Of a stretch of DNA of 64,000 bases, positions 42,243 to 51,810 are shown one piece after another. How positions within the stretch are numbered: the stretch's first letter is position 1; the number at the start of each line of letters is the position of its first letter. The DNA comes from Pannonibacter tanglangensis. Lineage in GTDB: Bacteria > Pseudomonadota > Alphaproteobacteria > Rhizobiales > Stappiaceae. A program made the position numbers and the translations under genes. Where the stretch lies: assembly GCF_009915685.1 (NCBI RefSeq), contig NZ_JAABLP010000001.1. One strand, given 5' to 3'. The notes under the pieces were generated by a model. It searched no databases, had not been told where the DNA came from, and worked only from the letters and a program-made list of their open reading frames with translations.

Positions 42243-42569
42243 ATGCCGCCGTCGAAGGCGCAGTCCAGGCCCCAGTTCCGCCAGAAGTCTGCCCGTCCCG
42301 CCTTGCGCGCACGCCTGAGGGCGGGCCGGCTCGCCGACCTCGACGGCCTCGCTCTGGCCGACTGCACCCTGTTCGACACCGAGGACGGAACGCCCGGCAT
42401 CCTCGTCGGCGCCGGGATTGCCCTTCCCTTGCGCCTTGTCGTCGAGGATCCGGCCGACCAGATGGTCACCGTCGTCCGCGTCACCGGCCGTGCAGGCCAG
42501 CAGCTCGCCGTTACGGTCGAATCGCCCGCCACGCCGGCAAACCTGCCGCTGCCGCGCACGGAACCCTGA
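42243..42569 (+). CDS. Small protein, possibly degenerate PilZ-like
   Basis: 108 residues with a basic leader (SRPQFRQKSARPALRARLRAGRLADL) followed by a beta-rich part DLDGLALADCTLFDTEDGT...ALPLRLVVEDPADQMVTVVRVTGRAGQQLAVTVE whose spacing recalls PilZ (c-di-GMP-binding) domains: a basic RxxxR leader before a D/N-x-S-x-x-G strand. The G and second motif are poorly kept, so the call is tentative. It lies 157 bp before a diguanylate cyclase gene, which makes a c-di-GMP link plausible. Other-frame ORFs here have no protein character. Confidence 0.5.
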   Translation: MPPSKAQSRPQFRQKSARPALRARLRAGRLADLDGLALADCTLFDTEDGTPGILVGAGIALPLRLVVEDPADQMVTVVRVTGRAGQQLAVTVESPATPANLPLPRTEP

Positions 42570-42726
42570 CGCTTCCGCAGACGCAAGGCCCCTGCCGCTG
42601 GGACACTTCACTCCCAGTCAAGTCTTTCCTTCACGGCACCTGCGCATTTATCGCAATGGTTCGTTTTCCTAATGCAGCGTATGACTGACCTTAAGGTTAT
42701 TCTGCTGCAAGGGAATATCGGAATTC

Positions 42727-44433
42727 ATGATCGAGCGCCTGCCGACGCCCCACTGGTCCACGAGCCTGCGCATCCGCCTCTGGGTCATCGCGGCCCTGAC
42801 GATCCTGTGCACGGTCATCCTTGCAAGCCTGTCCACCTGGTCCTGGTATGCCGAGTTGCGCCAGGCGCGCAGCAACGGCGAGGTGATCAACGAGTTCAAG
42901 GAGCTTCTTGACGCCAGCAACGTGCTGTCGGCCGAAAGGGGGCCGGCCAATGCCTTCATGGCTGGTCCTGCGTCCGACCAGCCGGGCCTGCGCGAGGACT
43001 GGATGCTCGCCCGGCAGCGCACCGACGCGGCCATTGCGGCTGTTCTGGGCACGGAGGTTCCGCAGGATCTTGAAGAAACGCTGCAGCGCCAGCTCCAGCA
43101 TGCCCGCCAGCTTGTCCTTGCCACCGCGTCCCGACCGCCGGAGGACCGCGGCTATGACGACGTGCATGGCGCGATCACCGCGATGTTCCGGGCCCATGAC
43201 GCGATCGAGTCGATCATCCGTCACGAGGCGGCGCGCATCGTCGCCGCGTCGCCGGAGCTGATCGACATGATCTACAAGGGCATGATGCTGGCGGACCTGC
43301 GCGAGCAGGCCGGCCGCCTCGGCTCCTATGTCATCGCGCCGCTGGTGGCAGGCGAGCCGATCCGCCCGGCGCTGATGATCGAGAGCCAGGCGGTCCGGGG
43401 CCGGCTCATGGCCCTGTGGCTGCTGCTCGAACCGCTGGCCACCACGCTGCCGCCGGCGCCTGATGGCTCCAGCTATCTGGACCGCACGCGCGAGGAATAC
43501 ATCCTGAAGGGCCTTGCCCTGCGTGACCGGCTCGTCCAGGCGGGCCACCGGCCGCACAGCGGCCCGGCGCTGGATCCGGTCGTGTTCAGCCGGCTTTACG
43601 TCAAGACCATGCGGCCTCTGGAAGACCTTCGCCGCGTGATGATCGAGCAGTCGCTGCAGGACCATGACCGGCGCGTGGTGCGGGCCCAGAACGGGATGCT
43701 CTGGGCCGCGGGCCTGACGGTGGCCATTTTCCTGCTCATCGTCGCGCTGGTGATCAGCCTGCAGCGGTCCATCTTCAATCCGCTGATGGACGCCTCGCGC
43801 AGCATCATTGCGCTGGCCTTCGACCAGCCGGCCCCGGCCCCGGCGCGGCAGCACCATGTTGCCGAGATCCGGCTGGTGCATTCGGCACTCGAGGTCGTGG
43901 CGGACAAGCTCAACGAGCGGCGCCGGATGACGGAGGAGCTGCATCTCCTGGCCACGACCGATGGCCTGACGGGCCTGCTCAACCGGCGCACCATCGACGG
44001 CATCGGCGACAGGACGTCCGAAAGCCAGCGCGCCAGCGATGTCCCGCATCTCATCCTGGCCGACATCGACCACTTCAAGCACATCAACGACCGTTTCGGC
44101 CATCCGGCCGGCGACGAAGTGCTCAGGGAGCTGGCGCAGGTGTTGCGGCGGACGGTGCGCGCGACCGACCATGTGGCCCGGTTCGGCGGCGAGGAATTCG
44201 CGGTCCTGCTGGAGGGGGTGAGCCGGGCAGAGGCGGCGCTGGTGGCGCGCAAGCTGCGCAAGGCCGTGCGCGCGATGGTGGTTCGCCTGCCGGACGGGCG
44301 CGACATCCGCCTCACCGTCAGCTTCGGTGTGGCCGGTGGCCGGGGTCTTGCGTGGGGCGAGATCGTCCGCCGGGCCGACCAGGCGCTCTACACGGCCAAG
44401 CAGGCCGGTCGGGACCGTATCCGTCTCGGCTGA
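42727..44433 (+). CDS. Membrane diguanylate cyclase (GGDEF)
   Basis: 568 residues: membrane helix (about 20-40), a long helical periplasmic sensor domain (about 45-335) of the nitrate/nitrite-sensing (NIT) or 4HB type with NVLSAERGPANAFMAG, a second helix (about 336-358), and a GGDEF domain from about 420. The active-site motif is GGEEF (487-491) and the product-inhibition I-site RATD (478-481) is intact, so it should synthesise c-di-GMP and be feedback-controlled. The sensor ligand is not known; the NIT-like match is partial. Confidence 0.92.
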   Translation: MIERLPTPHWSTSLRIRLWVIAALTILCTVILASLSTWSWYAELRQARSNGEVINEFKELLDASNVLSAERGPANAFMAGPASDQPGLREDWMLARQRTDAAIAAVLGTEVPQDLEETLQRQLQHARQLVLATASRPPEDRGYDDVHGAITAMFRAHDAIESIIRHEAARIVAASPELIDMIYKGMMLADLREQAGRLGSYVIAPLVAGEPIRPALMIESQAVRGRLMALWLLLEPLATTLPPAPDGSSYLDRTREEYILKGLALRDRLVQAGHRPHSGPALDPVVFSRLYVKTMRPLEDLRRVMIEQSLQDHDRRVVRAQNGMLWAAGLTVAIFLLIVALVISLQRSIFNPLMDASRSIIALAFDQPAPAPARQHHVAEIRLVHSALEVVADKLNERRRMTEELHLLATTDGLTGLLNRRTIDGIGDRTSESQRASDVPHLILADIDHFKHINDRFGHPAGDEVLRELAQVLRRTVRATDHVARFGGEEFAVLLEGVSRAEAALVARKLRKAVRAMVVRLPDGRDIRLTVSFGVAGGRGLAWGEIVRRADQALYTAKQAGRDRIRLG

Positions 44434-44443
44434 TCCAGACGAA

Positions 44444-44471
44444 AACGCCGCGCCCTTTCAGGCGCGGCGTT
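44444..44471. terminator. Bidirectional terminator between diguanylate cyclase and katG
   Basis: Perfect 11-bp stem AACGCCGCGCC / GGCGCGGCGTT (44444-44454 and 44461-44471) with a 6-nt loop lies between the convergent genes. On the minus strand it is followed by TTTTC, the better side, ending the katG transcript; on the plus strand the T content is low. Confidence 0.85.
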
Positions 44472-44498
44472 CCGGATCACGACCTGACCTGATGCCGG

Positions 44499-46676
44499 TC
44501 AGGCAACAAGGTCGAAGCGGTCTGCGTTCATCACCTTGACCCAGGCGGCGACGAAGTCCTTCACGAACTTCTCCTGCGCGTCATCCTGGGCGTAGACTTC
44601 CGCATAGGCGCGCAGGATCGAGTTCGATCCGAACACCAGGTCGACGCGGGTGGCCGTCCACTTCACCGCGCCGGTCTTGCGGTCGCGGATCTCGTAGAGG
44701 TTCTTGGCCACCGGGTTCCAGGTGTAGGCCATGTCGGTCAGGTTGACGAAGAAGTCCGTCGTCAGCTGACCTTCGCGGTCGGTGAAGACGCCGTGCTTGG
44801 CGCCGGCGTAGTTGGTGCCGAGCACGCGCAGGCCGCCGATCAGGACGGTCATTTCCGCAGCCGTCAGGCCCATCAGCTGGGCACGGTCGAGCAGCAGCTC
44901 TTCCGGGCTGACCACGTAGTCCTTCTTCACGAAGTTGCGGAAACCGTCATGGATCGGCTCCAGCACCTTGAAGGAGTCTGCGTCGGTCATGGCGTCGGTC
45001 GCGTCACCACGGCCTTCGGCGAACGGCACCTCGACAGCGAAGCCGGCCGCCTTGGCAGCCTTCTCGATGCCGACATTGCCGGCCAGCACGATGACGTCGG
45101 CGACGCTCGCGCCGAACTCGGCCGCGATCGGCTCGAGCACCGCCAGCACGCGGGCCAGACGGGCCGGCTCGTTGCCTTCCCAGTCCTTCTGCGGGGCCAG
45201 GCGGATGCGGGCACCGTTGGCGCCGCCGCGCATGTCGGACCCGCGGTAGGTGCGGGCGCTGTCCCAGGCGGTGGCGACGAGGTCGGCCACCGACAGGCCG
45301 GAGGCGGCGATCTTCGCCTTCACCGCGCCGATGTCGTAGTTCTTCGGGCCGGCCGGGATCGGATCCTGCCAGATCAGGTCTTCCTTCGGGGCGTCCGGGC
45401 CGATGTAGCGGATGCGCGGACCCATGTCGCGGTGGGTCAGCTTGAACCAGGCGCGGGCGAAGGTGTCCTTGAAGTACTCCGGATCGGCCATGAACTTTTC
45501 GCAGATGGCGCGATACTTCGGGTCCATCTTCATGGCCATGTCCGCGTCCGTCATCATCGGCATGCGGCGGACGGTCGGGTCGGTGGCATCAACCGGCATG
45601 TCTTCCGGCTTGATGTTCACCGGCTGCCACTGCTGTGCACCGGCCGGGCTCCTGGTCAGCTCCCACTCGTAGCCGAACAGCAGCTCGAAGTAGCCCATGT
45701 CGAAGACGGTCGGATTGGTCGTCCAGGCACCTTCAATGCCGGAGGTGATGTTGTCGCTGGCGCGGCCGGTGTGGTGCGGGTTCGACCAGCCGAGGCCCTG
45801 GTTCTCGATGCCGGCGGCTTCCGGCTCGACACCAAGGGCACCTGCGTCGCCGTTGCCATGCGCCTTGCCGACGGTGTGGCCGCCGGCGGTCAGGGCTGCG
45901 GTTTCCTCGTCGTTCATCGCCATGCGGGCGAAGGTCTCTCGCACCTGGGCCGCGGTCTTCAGCGGGTCCGGCTTGCCGTTGACGCCTTCCGGGTTGACGT
46001 AGATGAGACCCATCTGCACGGCGGCCAGCGGGTTTTCCATCGTCTCCGGACGCAGCACGTCGTCATAGCGCAGGTCGGACGGGGCGAGCCACTGCTTCTC
46101 CGCACCCCAGTAGACGTCCTTTTCCGGGTGCCAGATGTCCTCGCGGCCAAAGGCAAAGCCGAAGGTCTTGAGGCCCATGTCCTCGTAGGCCACGGTGCCG
46201 GCCAGGATGATCAGGTCGGCCCAGGACAGCTTGTTGCCGTACTTCTTCTTCAGCGGCCACAGCAGGCGGCGGGCCTTGTCGAGGCTGGCGTTGTCCGGCC
46301 AGGAGTTGAGCGGGGCGAAGCGGATGTTGCCGGTGCCGCCGCCGCCGCGGCCGTCGGCCAGGCGATAGGAGCCGGCGGAGTGCCAGGCGAGACGGATCAT
46401 CAGGCCGCCGTAGTGGCCCCAGTCGGCCGGCCACCAGTCCTGGCTGTCCTTGAGCAGGGCCTTGAGGTCGGCCTTCAGGGCGGCGACGTCGAGCGTCTTC
46501 ACGGCCTCGCGGTAGTTGAACTCCTTGCCCAGCGGATTGGTCTTGCTGTCATGCTGGTGCAGGATGTCGAGGTTGAGGGTGTTCGGCCACCACTCCACAT
46601 TCGACTTGCCGGAAGCCGTCAGGCCGCCGTGCATGACGGGGCACTTGCCGGCCTTGCTGGCATCAATCGCGTCCAT
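44499..46676 (-). CDS. katG: Catalase-peroxidase KatG
   Basis: 725-residue bifunctional catalase-peroxidase. The N-terminal domain shows the distal haem pocket RLAWHSAGSYR with Trp in PADWGHYGG and the proximal His in AALTAGGHTVGKAHG; Tyr in MGLIYVNPEG is part of the Trp-Tyr-Met crosslink. The C-terminal half is the duplicated, haem-less domain. ATG 46676 with GGAGAGGACA before it gives the KCPVMHG N-terminus typical of the family; the longer frame to 46796 is an upstream extension. Removes hydrogen peroxide; likely under OxyR-type control, though no operator is recognised. Confidence 0.97.
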   Translation of the reverse strand: MDAIDASKAGKCPVMHGGLTASGKSNVEWWPNTLNLDILHQHDSKTNPLGKEFNYREAVKTLDVAALKADLKALLKDSQDWWPADWGHYGGLMIRLAWHSAGSYRLADGRGGGGTGNIRFAPLNSWPDNASLDKARRLLWPLKKKYGNKLSWADLIILAGTVAYEDMGLKTFGFAFGREDIWHPEKDVYWGAEKQWLAPSDLRYDDVLRPETMENPLAAVQMGLIYVNPEGVNGKPDPLKTAAQVRETFARMAMNDEETAALTAGGHTVGKAHGNGDAGALGVEPEAAGIENQGLGWSNPHHTGRASDNITSGIEGAWTTNPTVFDMGYFELLFGYEWELTRSPAGAQQWQPVNIKPEDMPVDATDPTVRRMPMMTDADMAMKMDPKYRAICEKFMADPEYFKDTFARAWFKLTHRDMGPRIRYIGPDAPKEDLIWQDPIPAGPKNYDIGAVKAKIAASGLSVADLVATAWDSARTYRGSDMRGGANGARIRLAPQKDWEGNEPARLARVLAVLEPIAAEFGASVADVIVLAGNVGIEKAAKAAGFAVEVPFAEGRGDATDAMTDADSFKVLEPIHDGFRNFVKKDYVVSPEELLLDRAQLMGLTAAEMTVLIGGLRVLGTNYAGAKHGVFTDREGQLTTDFFVNLTDMAYTWNPVAKNLYEIRDRKTGAVKWTATRVDLVFGSNSILRAYAEVYAQDDAQEKFVKDFVAAWVKVMNADRFDLVA

Positions 46677-46842
46677 TGTCCTCTCCGATCTCTTCAGTTC
46701 CGGGCGGGCGGTTCCGTTCCGGGCGGCCGGGGCCACTGCCCCATGCTGCATCGGAACCACGCCACTGCGATGACCATAGACGCTTCTGCCGATCAACTTA
46801 AGTCGGATCTTCTACTAGACCCGATAAGAATTTCTGATTGCG

Positions 46843-47703
46843 TCAGGCATGGCGCCGCGCCCCCGCCACGGACGCCACGACACCAAGCGTGGCAACGGCC
46901 ATCGCCGGGCTCACCGCTTCGCCGAGCAGCAGTCCCGCCAGCAGCAATCCGAGGAAAGGCTGGATCAGCTGCAGCTGGCCAACGGCCGCCGTCCCGCCGA
47001 CGGCCAGCCCCCGGTACCAGAAGATGAAGCCGATGAGCATGCTGAACAGCGACACATAGGCAAGGCCCAGCCAGGCCGGAGCGCCCACCTCGCCCAACGT
47101 CTGGGGAAAGCTCAGCGCGCCCGTCACCGCCATCACCGGCAGCGCCAGGATCAGCGCCCAGCTGATCACCTGCCAGCCGCCCAGCCGCCGCGACAGCTTC
47201 GCCCCTTCCGCATAGCCAAGGCCGCAGACGATCACCGCTGCCAGCATCAGGAGATCGCCCTCGATTGCCCCGCCGCCACTCTGCGTCAGGGCAAAACCCA
47301 TGACCGCCAGGCTGCCGAGGCCGGAGAACAGCCAGAACAGCGGCTTCGGCCGCTCCCCGCCGCGCAGCACCGCAAACAGCGCCGTCGCCAGGGGCAGCAG
47401 ACCGATGAACACGATCGAATGCGCCGAGGTGATCGAGCGCAGCGCCACGGCGGTCAGGAGCGGAAACCCCACCACCACCCCGCCCGCGACCAGGGCCAGC
47501 GGCACCAGATCCGCCCGCTGCGGCCGCTTCTGCCGCAGGAGCACCAGCAGCAGCGCCGCGACGAGCGCCGCAATCACCGCCCGCGCCGAGGTCAGGAACA
47601 CCGGCTCGAACCCCTGCACCGCCACCCGCGTCGCCGGCAGCGACCCGCTGAAGATCACCACCCCGACAAGCCCGCTGCCCCAGCCTTCCAGTCCCATGCG
47701 CAT
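46843..47703 (-). CDS. EamA-family DMT transporter
   Basis: 286 residues with ten predicted membrane helices in two EamA repeats (GVVIFSGSLPATRVAVQGFEPVFLTSARAVIAAL; QPFLGLLLAGLLLGEAVSPAMAVATLGVVASV). The substrate is not predictable. It is divergent from a MocR-type regulator, a recurrent pairing in which the regulator controls the permease. An AGGAC site precedes ATG 47703. Confidence 0.9.
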   Translation of the reverse strand: MRMGLEGWGSGLVGVVIFSGSLPATRVAVQGFEPVFLTSARAVIAALVAALLLVLLRQKRPQRADLVPLALVAGGVVVGFPLLTAVALRSITSAHSIVFIGLLPLATALFAVLRGGERPKPLFWLFSGLGSLAVMGFALTQSGGGAIEGDLLMLAAVIVCGLGYAEGAKLSRRLGGWQVISWALILALPVMAVTGALSFPQTLGEVGAPAWLGLAYVSLFSMLIGFIFWYRGLAVGGTAAVGQLQLIQPFLGLLLAGLLLGEAVSPAMAVATLGVVASVAGARRHA

Positions 47704-47801
47704 GTCTGTGTCCTGTCGCCCCTGTTTCAAGCCTCTGGAAGATCCCGCCCCCAACCATCCCCCCACAAGAACACCCCTCCCCCTTCCTCGACCAGACACA
47801 G

Positions 47802-47829
47802 ACTGATACAATCCCGTCAAACTGTACCA
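47802..47829. promoter_or_regulatory. Direct repeat in the EamA/MocR spacer
   Basis: ACTGATACA (47802-47810) and ACTGTACCA (47821-47829) are directly repeated with 19 bp between starts, just upstream of the MocR start. MocR/PdxR-type regulators typically bind direct repeats in divergent promoters, so this is the likely operator (inference). Confidence 0.5.
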
Positions 47830-47847
47830 GCATCAGAGACCATACAC

Positions 47848-49296
47848 TTGGCACCCGTCCCGAGCCGCACCGAGACCGTGATGGCCACCATCCGCGCGCG
47901 GATTGCCGCCCGCAGCCTTGGCCCGGGCGAGCGGCTGCCCTCGATCCGCCGGCTGGCCGAGACCCTCGCCGTCTCGCCGGGCACCGTGGTGGAGGCCTAT
48001 GACCGGCTTGCCGCCGAGGGGCTGATCCGCGCCCGGCGCGGCTCCGGCTTCTTCGTTGCCGGGCAGGCCCTGCCGCCCTTGCAGCTCGCCGACCCCGCTC
48101 CCGCAGCACGGGCGGTCGATCCGTTCTGGGTGTCGCGGCTGGCGCTGGAGGCCGATGACAGCGTGCCCAAGCCCGGCTGTGGCTGGCTGCCGCCCGACTG
48201 GATGCCGGAAGCCGCGCTCCGCCGGGGCCTGCGCCAGCTTGCCCGGGCCGAAACCGGCGTGCTCACGGACTATGGCGGCAGCCGGGGCTCGGCACGGCTG
48301 CGCCGCCTGCTGCTCGCCCGCCTTGCGGAGGAAGGACTGGAGGTCGGCCCCGGCCATCTCGCGCTCACCGGATCGGGCACCGAGGCGCTGGATCTCGTCT
48401 GCCGGCTGCAGCTGTCACCCGGCGACACGGTGCTGGTCGATGATCCCTGCTACTTCAACTTCCAGGCGCTGCTGAAGGCGCATCAGGTGCGGCTTGTCAG
48501 CGTGCCCTACACGGGCACCGGCCCGGATCCGGCCGCCTTCGAGGCGGTGCTCGCCGCCGAGACACCCCGGCTCTATCTCACCAATTCCGCCCTGCACAAT
48601 CCGACCGGCGCCACCCTGTCCCCGGCGGTGGCGCACCGCATCCTCGTTGCCGCCGGGGCGGCCGGCATGACGATTGTCGAGGACGACATCTTCGCCGATC
48701 TGGAGCCCGAGCCCTCCGTACGCCTCGCCGCCCTCGATGGCCTCAAGCGCGTGATCCGCATCGGCAGCTTTTCCAAGACCCTGTCCGCCTCGGTGCGCTG
48801 CGGCTACATCGTCGCCCCGCCGGACTGGATCGAGGCGCTGACCGACCTGCAGATCGCCACCCGCTTCGGCGGCCCCAGCCCGCTTGCCGCCGAGCTCATT
48901 GCCGAGGTCCTGACCGGCGGCACCTATCGCAAGCATGTGGAGGACCTGCGCCGCCGCCTCGAGCGCAGCCGCCGCGACGCCGCCCACGCCCTCGCCCGCC
49001 TCGGCTTCACCCCCGCCCTGATGCCGCGCGGCGGCTTCTACCTCTGGTGCCGCCTGCCAGACGGCCTGCCGGAAGGCATTCCAGAGCCCCGGTCAGAAGG
49101 CCAGTCAGACCGCCACCCCCGGGCTCCATCCGCCACCGCGCTGGCCGAACGCGCGCGGGCAAGCCCCACGCCCCTCGTCCTTGCCCCCGGCAACGTCTTC
49201 AGCCCCACCCGCACCGCCGACGCCTACATGCGTTTCAACGCCCCGCACACTATGATGCCGGGCGTGCTGGAGCGGCTGGCGGCGGTGATGGCGTGA
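47848..49296 (+). CDS. MocR-family GntR/aminotransferase regulator
   Basis: 482 residues: N-terminal GntR winged helix (about 10-75; SIRRLAETLAVSPGTVVEAYDRLAAEGLI) fused to a fold-type I aminotransferase domain with the PLP lysine Lys310 in IGSFSKTLSASVRCGY. This MocR/PdxR architecture senses PLP or an amino acid. The frame starts at TTG 47848; ATG 47881 would remove the beginning of the DNA-binding helix. An unusual low-complexity insertion (GIPEPRSEGQSDRHPRAPSAT) occurs near the C-terminus, between conserved strands. Divergent from an EamA permease, its probable target. Confidence 0.9.
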   Translation: MAPVPSRTETVMATIRARIAARSLGPGERLPSIRRLAETLAVSPGTVVEAYDRLAAEGLIRARRGSGFFVAGQALPPLQLADPAPAARAVDPFWVSRLALEADDSVPKPGCGWLPPDWMPEAALRRGLRQLARAETGVLTDYGGSRGSARLRRLLLARLAEEGLEVGPGHLALTGSGTEALDLVCRLQLSPGDTVLVDDPCYFNFQALLKAHQVRLVSVPYTGTGPDPAAFEAVLAAETPRLYLTNSALHNPTGATLSPAVAHRILVAAGAAGMTIVEDDIFADLEPEPSVRLAALDGLKRVIRIGSFSKTLSASVRCGYIVAPPDWIEALTDLQIATRFGGPSPLAAELIAEVLTGGTYRKHVEDLRRRLERSRRDAAHALARLGFTPALMPRGGFYLWCRLPDGLPEGIPEPRSEGQSDRHPRAPSATALAERARASPTPLVLAPGNVFSPTRTADAYMRFNAPHTMMPGVLERLAAVMA

Positions 49297-49647
49297 CGAT
49301 GGGCAGGGACAAGGGAGCAGACACGTCACCAGACAAGGGGACCAGACCAGCGGGCCAGACAAGCGGGCCAGACAAGCGGGCCAGGCAAGCGGGCCGCGAC
49401 CCCGGCCACCTCTCGCGGTGTCGCGCAGGATCTACCCGTCCGCCCCGCGACGGCGGGGACCCGCAAAGCCCGGGAAGGAAGAGGAGGATAGCCTGCGTCC
49501 CGGCCTCGACGTGCCGGACCCTGTGCCCCGTCGGCGACATGACCGCAGGCCGGATCGCAGGCCGGATCGCAAGGGCTTGACCGCGGCACAGGACGACTGG
49601 TGCCTGCGGTCACTGGCTGCCCTTTCACGCCCGGAGCGGTCTGCCCC
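49297..49647. other. Non-coding region between MocR gene and mutase
   Basis: About 350 bp with no gene; convergent genes flank it. It contains a 13-bp tandem repeat (49343-49394), a short tandem pair GATCGCAGGCCG near 49555, and GC-rich filler. No terminator with a T-run is visible. Confidence 0.55.
49343..49394 (+). repeat. 13-bp minisatellite (four units)
   Basis: Four adjacent 13-bp units of the form CAGACAAGCGGGC (49343-49355, 49356-49368, 49369-49381, 49382-49394) with single-base variants (CAGACCAGCGGGC, CAGGCAAGCGGGC). Non-coding. Confidence 0.9.
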
Positions 49648-51810
49648 TCACGCCGCCGCGCTGCCCTCATAGCCCAGCTTGGCGTTGAGCTTGGCGATCA
49701 GGTCGATGGCGGCTTCGGCGATGACGGTTCCGGGGGGGAAGATGGCGGTGGCGCCGGAGGCGTAGAGCGCGTCATAGTCCTGCGGCGGGACGACGCCGCC
49801 GACGACGATCATGATGTCCTCGCGCCCTTCAGCGGCGAGCGCCGCCTTTAGCGCCGGCACCAGGGTCAGGTGACCGGCGGCGAGCGAGGAGACGCCGACC
49901 ACGTGGACGTCGTTTTCCACCGCCTGGCGGGCGGCCTCTTCCGGGGTTGCGAACAGCGGGCCGATGTCGACGTCGAAGCCGAGGTCGGCGAAGGCGGAGG
50001 CGATCACCTTCTGGCCGCGGTCATGGCCGTCCTGGCCCATCTTGGCGACCAGGATGCGCGGCCGGCGGCCGTCGTTTTCCTCAAAGCGTTCAACGAGATG
50101 CTGCACGCGTGCGACCTTGTCCGACATGGCGCCGGCCTCCCGCTTGTAGACGCCCGAGATCGAGCGGATCTCGGCCTTGTGGCGGCCGAAGACCTGTTCC
50201 ATGGCGAGGCTGATCTCGCCCACCGTCGCCTTGGCCCGCGCCGCCTTGACCGAGAGGTCGAGCAGGTTGCCGGCGCCCTCGCGGGCGGCCTCGGTGAGGG
50301 CGGCAAGGGCCGCCTCGGTCACGGCCGGGTCGCGCTCGGCCCTGAGGCGCTGCAGCTTCTCGATCTGGCGGGCGCGCACTTCGGCGTTGTCGACCTTGAG
50401 GACCTCGATCGGCTCCTCGCTGACCGGCTTGAACCTGTTGACGCCGACCACGGTCTGCGCGCCGCTGTCGATCCGCGCCTGGGTCTTGGCGGCGGCCTCC
50501 TCGATGCGCAGCTTCGGGATGCCCTTCTCGATGGCCTTGGCCATGCCGCCGAGGCTTTCCACCTCGGCAATATGGGCCAGCGCCTTTTCCGCCAGATCCT
50601 GGGTCAGCTTCTCGACATAGAAGGAGCCGCCCCAGGGGTCGATCACGGCGCAGGTGCCGCTTTCCTGCTGCAGGAACAGCTGGGTGTTGCGGGCGATGCG
50701 GGCGGAGAAGTCGGTCGGCAGGGCCAGCGCCTCATCGAGCGCGTTGGTGTGCAGCGACTGGGTGTGGCCCTGCGTGGCTGCCATGGCCTCGATGCAGGTG
50801 CGGATGACGTTGTTGTAGACGTCCTGGGCGGTCAGCGACCAGCCGGAGGTCTGCGAATGCGTGCGCAGCGACAGGGACTTGTCGCTCTTCGGTGCGAAGT
50901 TCTCCGCCATCAGCTTCGACCAGATCAGCCGCGCCGCGCGCAGCTTGGCGACTTCCATGAAGAAGTTCATGCCGATGGCCCAGAAGAAGGACAGGCGCGG
51001 CGCAAACTGGTCGATGTCCATGCCGGCGGCCACACCGGCGCGGGCATATTCGATGCCGTCGGCGATGGTGTAGGCCAGCTCCAGATCCGCCGTCGCCCCG
51101 GCTTCCTGCATGTGATAGCCGGAGATCGAGATCGAATTGAACTTCGGCATGTTCTGCGAAGTATAGGCAAAGATGTCCGAAATGATCCGCATCGAAGGGG
51201 CGGGCGGATAGATGTAGGTGTTGCGGACCATGAACTCCTTCAGGATGTCGTTCTGGATCGTTCCTGAAAGGAGGTTCTGGGCGACGCCCTGTTCTTCGGC
51301 CGCCACGATGTAGAGCGCCAGCACCGGCAGCACGGCGCCGTTCATGGTCATGGACACGCTCATCTGGTCCAGCGGAATGCCGGAGAACAGCGTGCGCATG
51401 TCGAGGATGCTGTCGATGGCCACGCCCGCCATGCCGACGTCGCCGGCCACGCGCGGGTGGTCGCTGTCATAGCCGCGGTGGGTGGCCAGGTCGAAGGCGA
51501 CCGACAGGCCCTTCTGCCCGGCTGCCAGATTGCGGCGGTAGAAGGCGTTGGAATCCTCTGCCGTCGAGAAGCCGGCATACTGGCGGATGGTCCAGGGCTG
51601 CTGGACATACATGGTCGGATAGGGCCCGCGCAGGAAGGGCGGCAGGCCGGGATAGCTCTCGGGGGCGCCGAGGCCGGCAATCGCATCCGGGCCGATCACC
51701 GGGGCCACGTCGATGCCTTCCGGTGTCGTCCAGGTGCGGGCGGCGGCTGCATCGGCCGGACGGGAGACGGCCGGCAGCGGCAGGCGGGAAAAATCGGGAA
51801 TGCGGCTCAT
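49648..51810 (-). CDS. Methylmalonyl-CoA mutase, large (cobalamin-binding) subunit
   Basis: 720-residue adenosylcobalamin-dependent mutase converting methylmalonyl-CoA and succinyl-CoA. The N-terminal TIM barrel begins WTTPEGIDVAPVIG...PGLPPFLRGPYPTMYVQQPWTIRQYAGFSTAEDSNAFYRRNLAAGQ, with the substrate motif DLATHRGYDSDHPRVAGDVG; the C-terminal B12-binding domain has the GQDGHDRG cobalamin-ligand motif. ATG 51810 overlaps the small-subunit stop (ATGA). Used in propionate, odd-chain fatty acid and branched-chain amino acid catabolism or in the ethylmalonyl-CoA pathway. Confidence 0.97.
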   Translation of the reverse strand: MSRIPDFSRLPLPAVSRPADAAAARTWTTPEGIDVAPVIGPDAIAGLGAPESYPGLPPFLRGPYPTMYVQQPWTIRQYAGFSTAEDSNAFYRRNLAAGQKGLSVAFDLATHRGYDSDHPRVAGDVGMAGVAIDSILDMRTLFSGIPLDQMSVSMTMNGAVLPVLALYIVAAEEQGVAQNLLSGTIQNDILKEFMVRNTYIYPPAPSMRIISDIFAYTSQNMPKFNSISISGYHMQEAGATADLELAYTIADGIEYARAGVAAGMDIDQFAPRLSFFWAIGMNFFMEVAKLRAARLIWSKLMAENFAPKSDKSLSLRTHSQTSGWSLTAQDVYNNVIRTCIEAMAATQGHTQSLHTNALDEALALPTDFSARIARNTQLFLQQESGTCAVIDPWGGSFYVEKLTQDLAEKALAHIAEVESLGGMAKAIEKGIPKLRIEEAAAKTQARIDSGAQTVVGVNRFKPVSEEPIEVLKVDNAEVRARQIEKLQRLRAERDPAVTEAALAALTEAAREGAGNLLDLSVKAARAKATVGEISLAMEQVFGRHKAEIRSISGVYKREAGAMSDKVARVQHLVERFEENDGRRPRILVAKMGQDGHDRGQKVIASAFADLGFDVDIGPLFATPEEAARQAVENDVHVVGVSSLAAGHLTLVPALKAALAAEGREDIMIVVGGVVPPQDYDALYASGATAIFPPGTVIAEAAIDLIAKLNAKLGYEGSAAA

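Noticed and set aside
42159..42611. A 150-residue minus-strand frame as an alternative gene opposite the PilZ-like frame
   Set aside because: No hydrophobic pattern or motif; Gly/Arg-rich shadow character; plus-strand frame is better.
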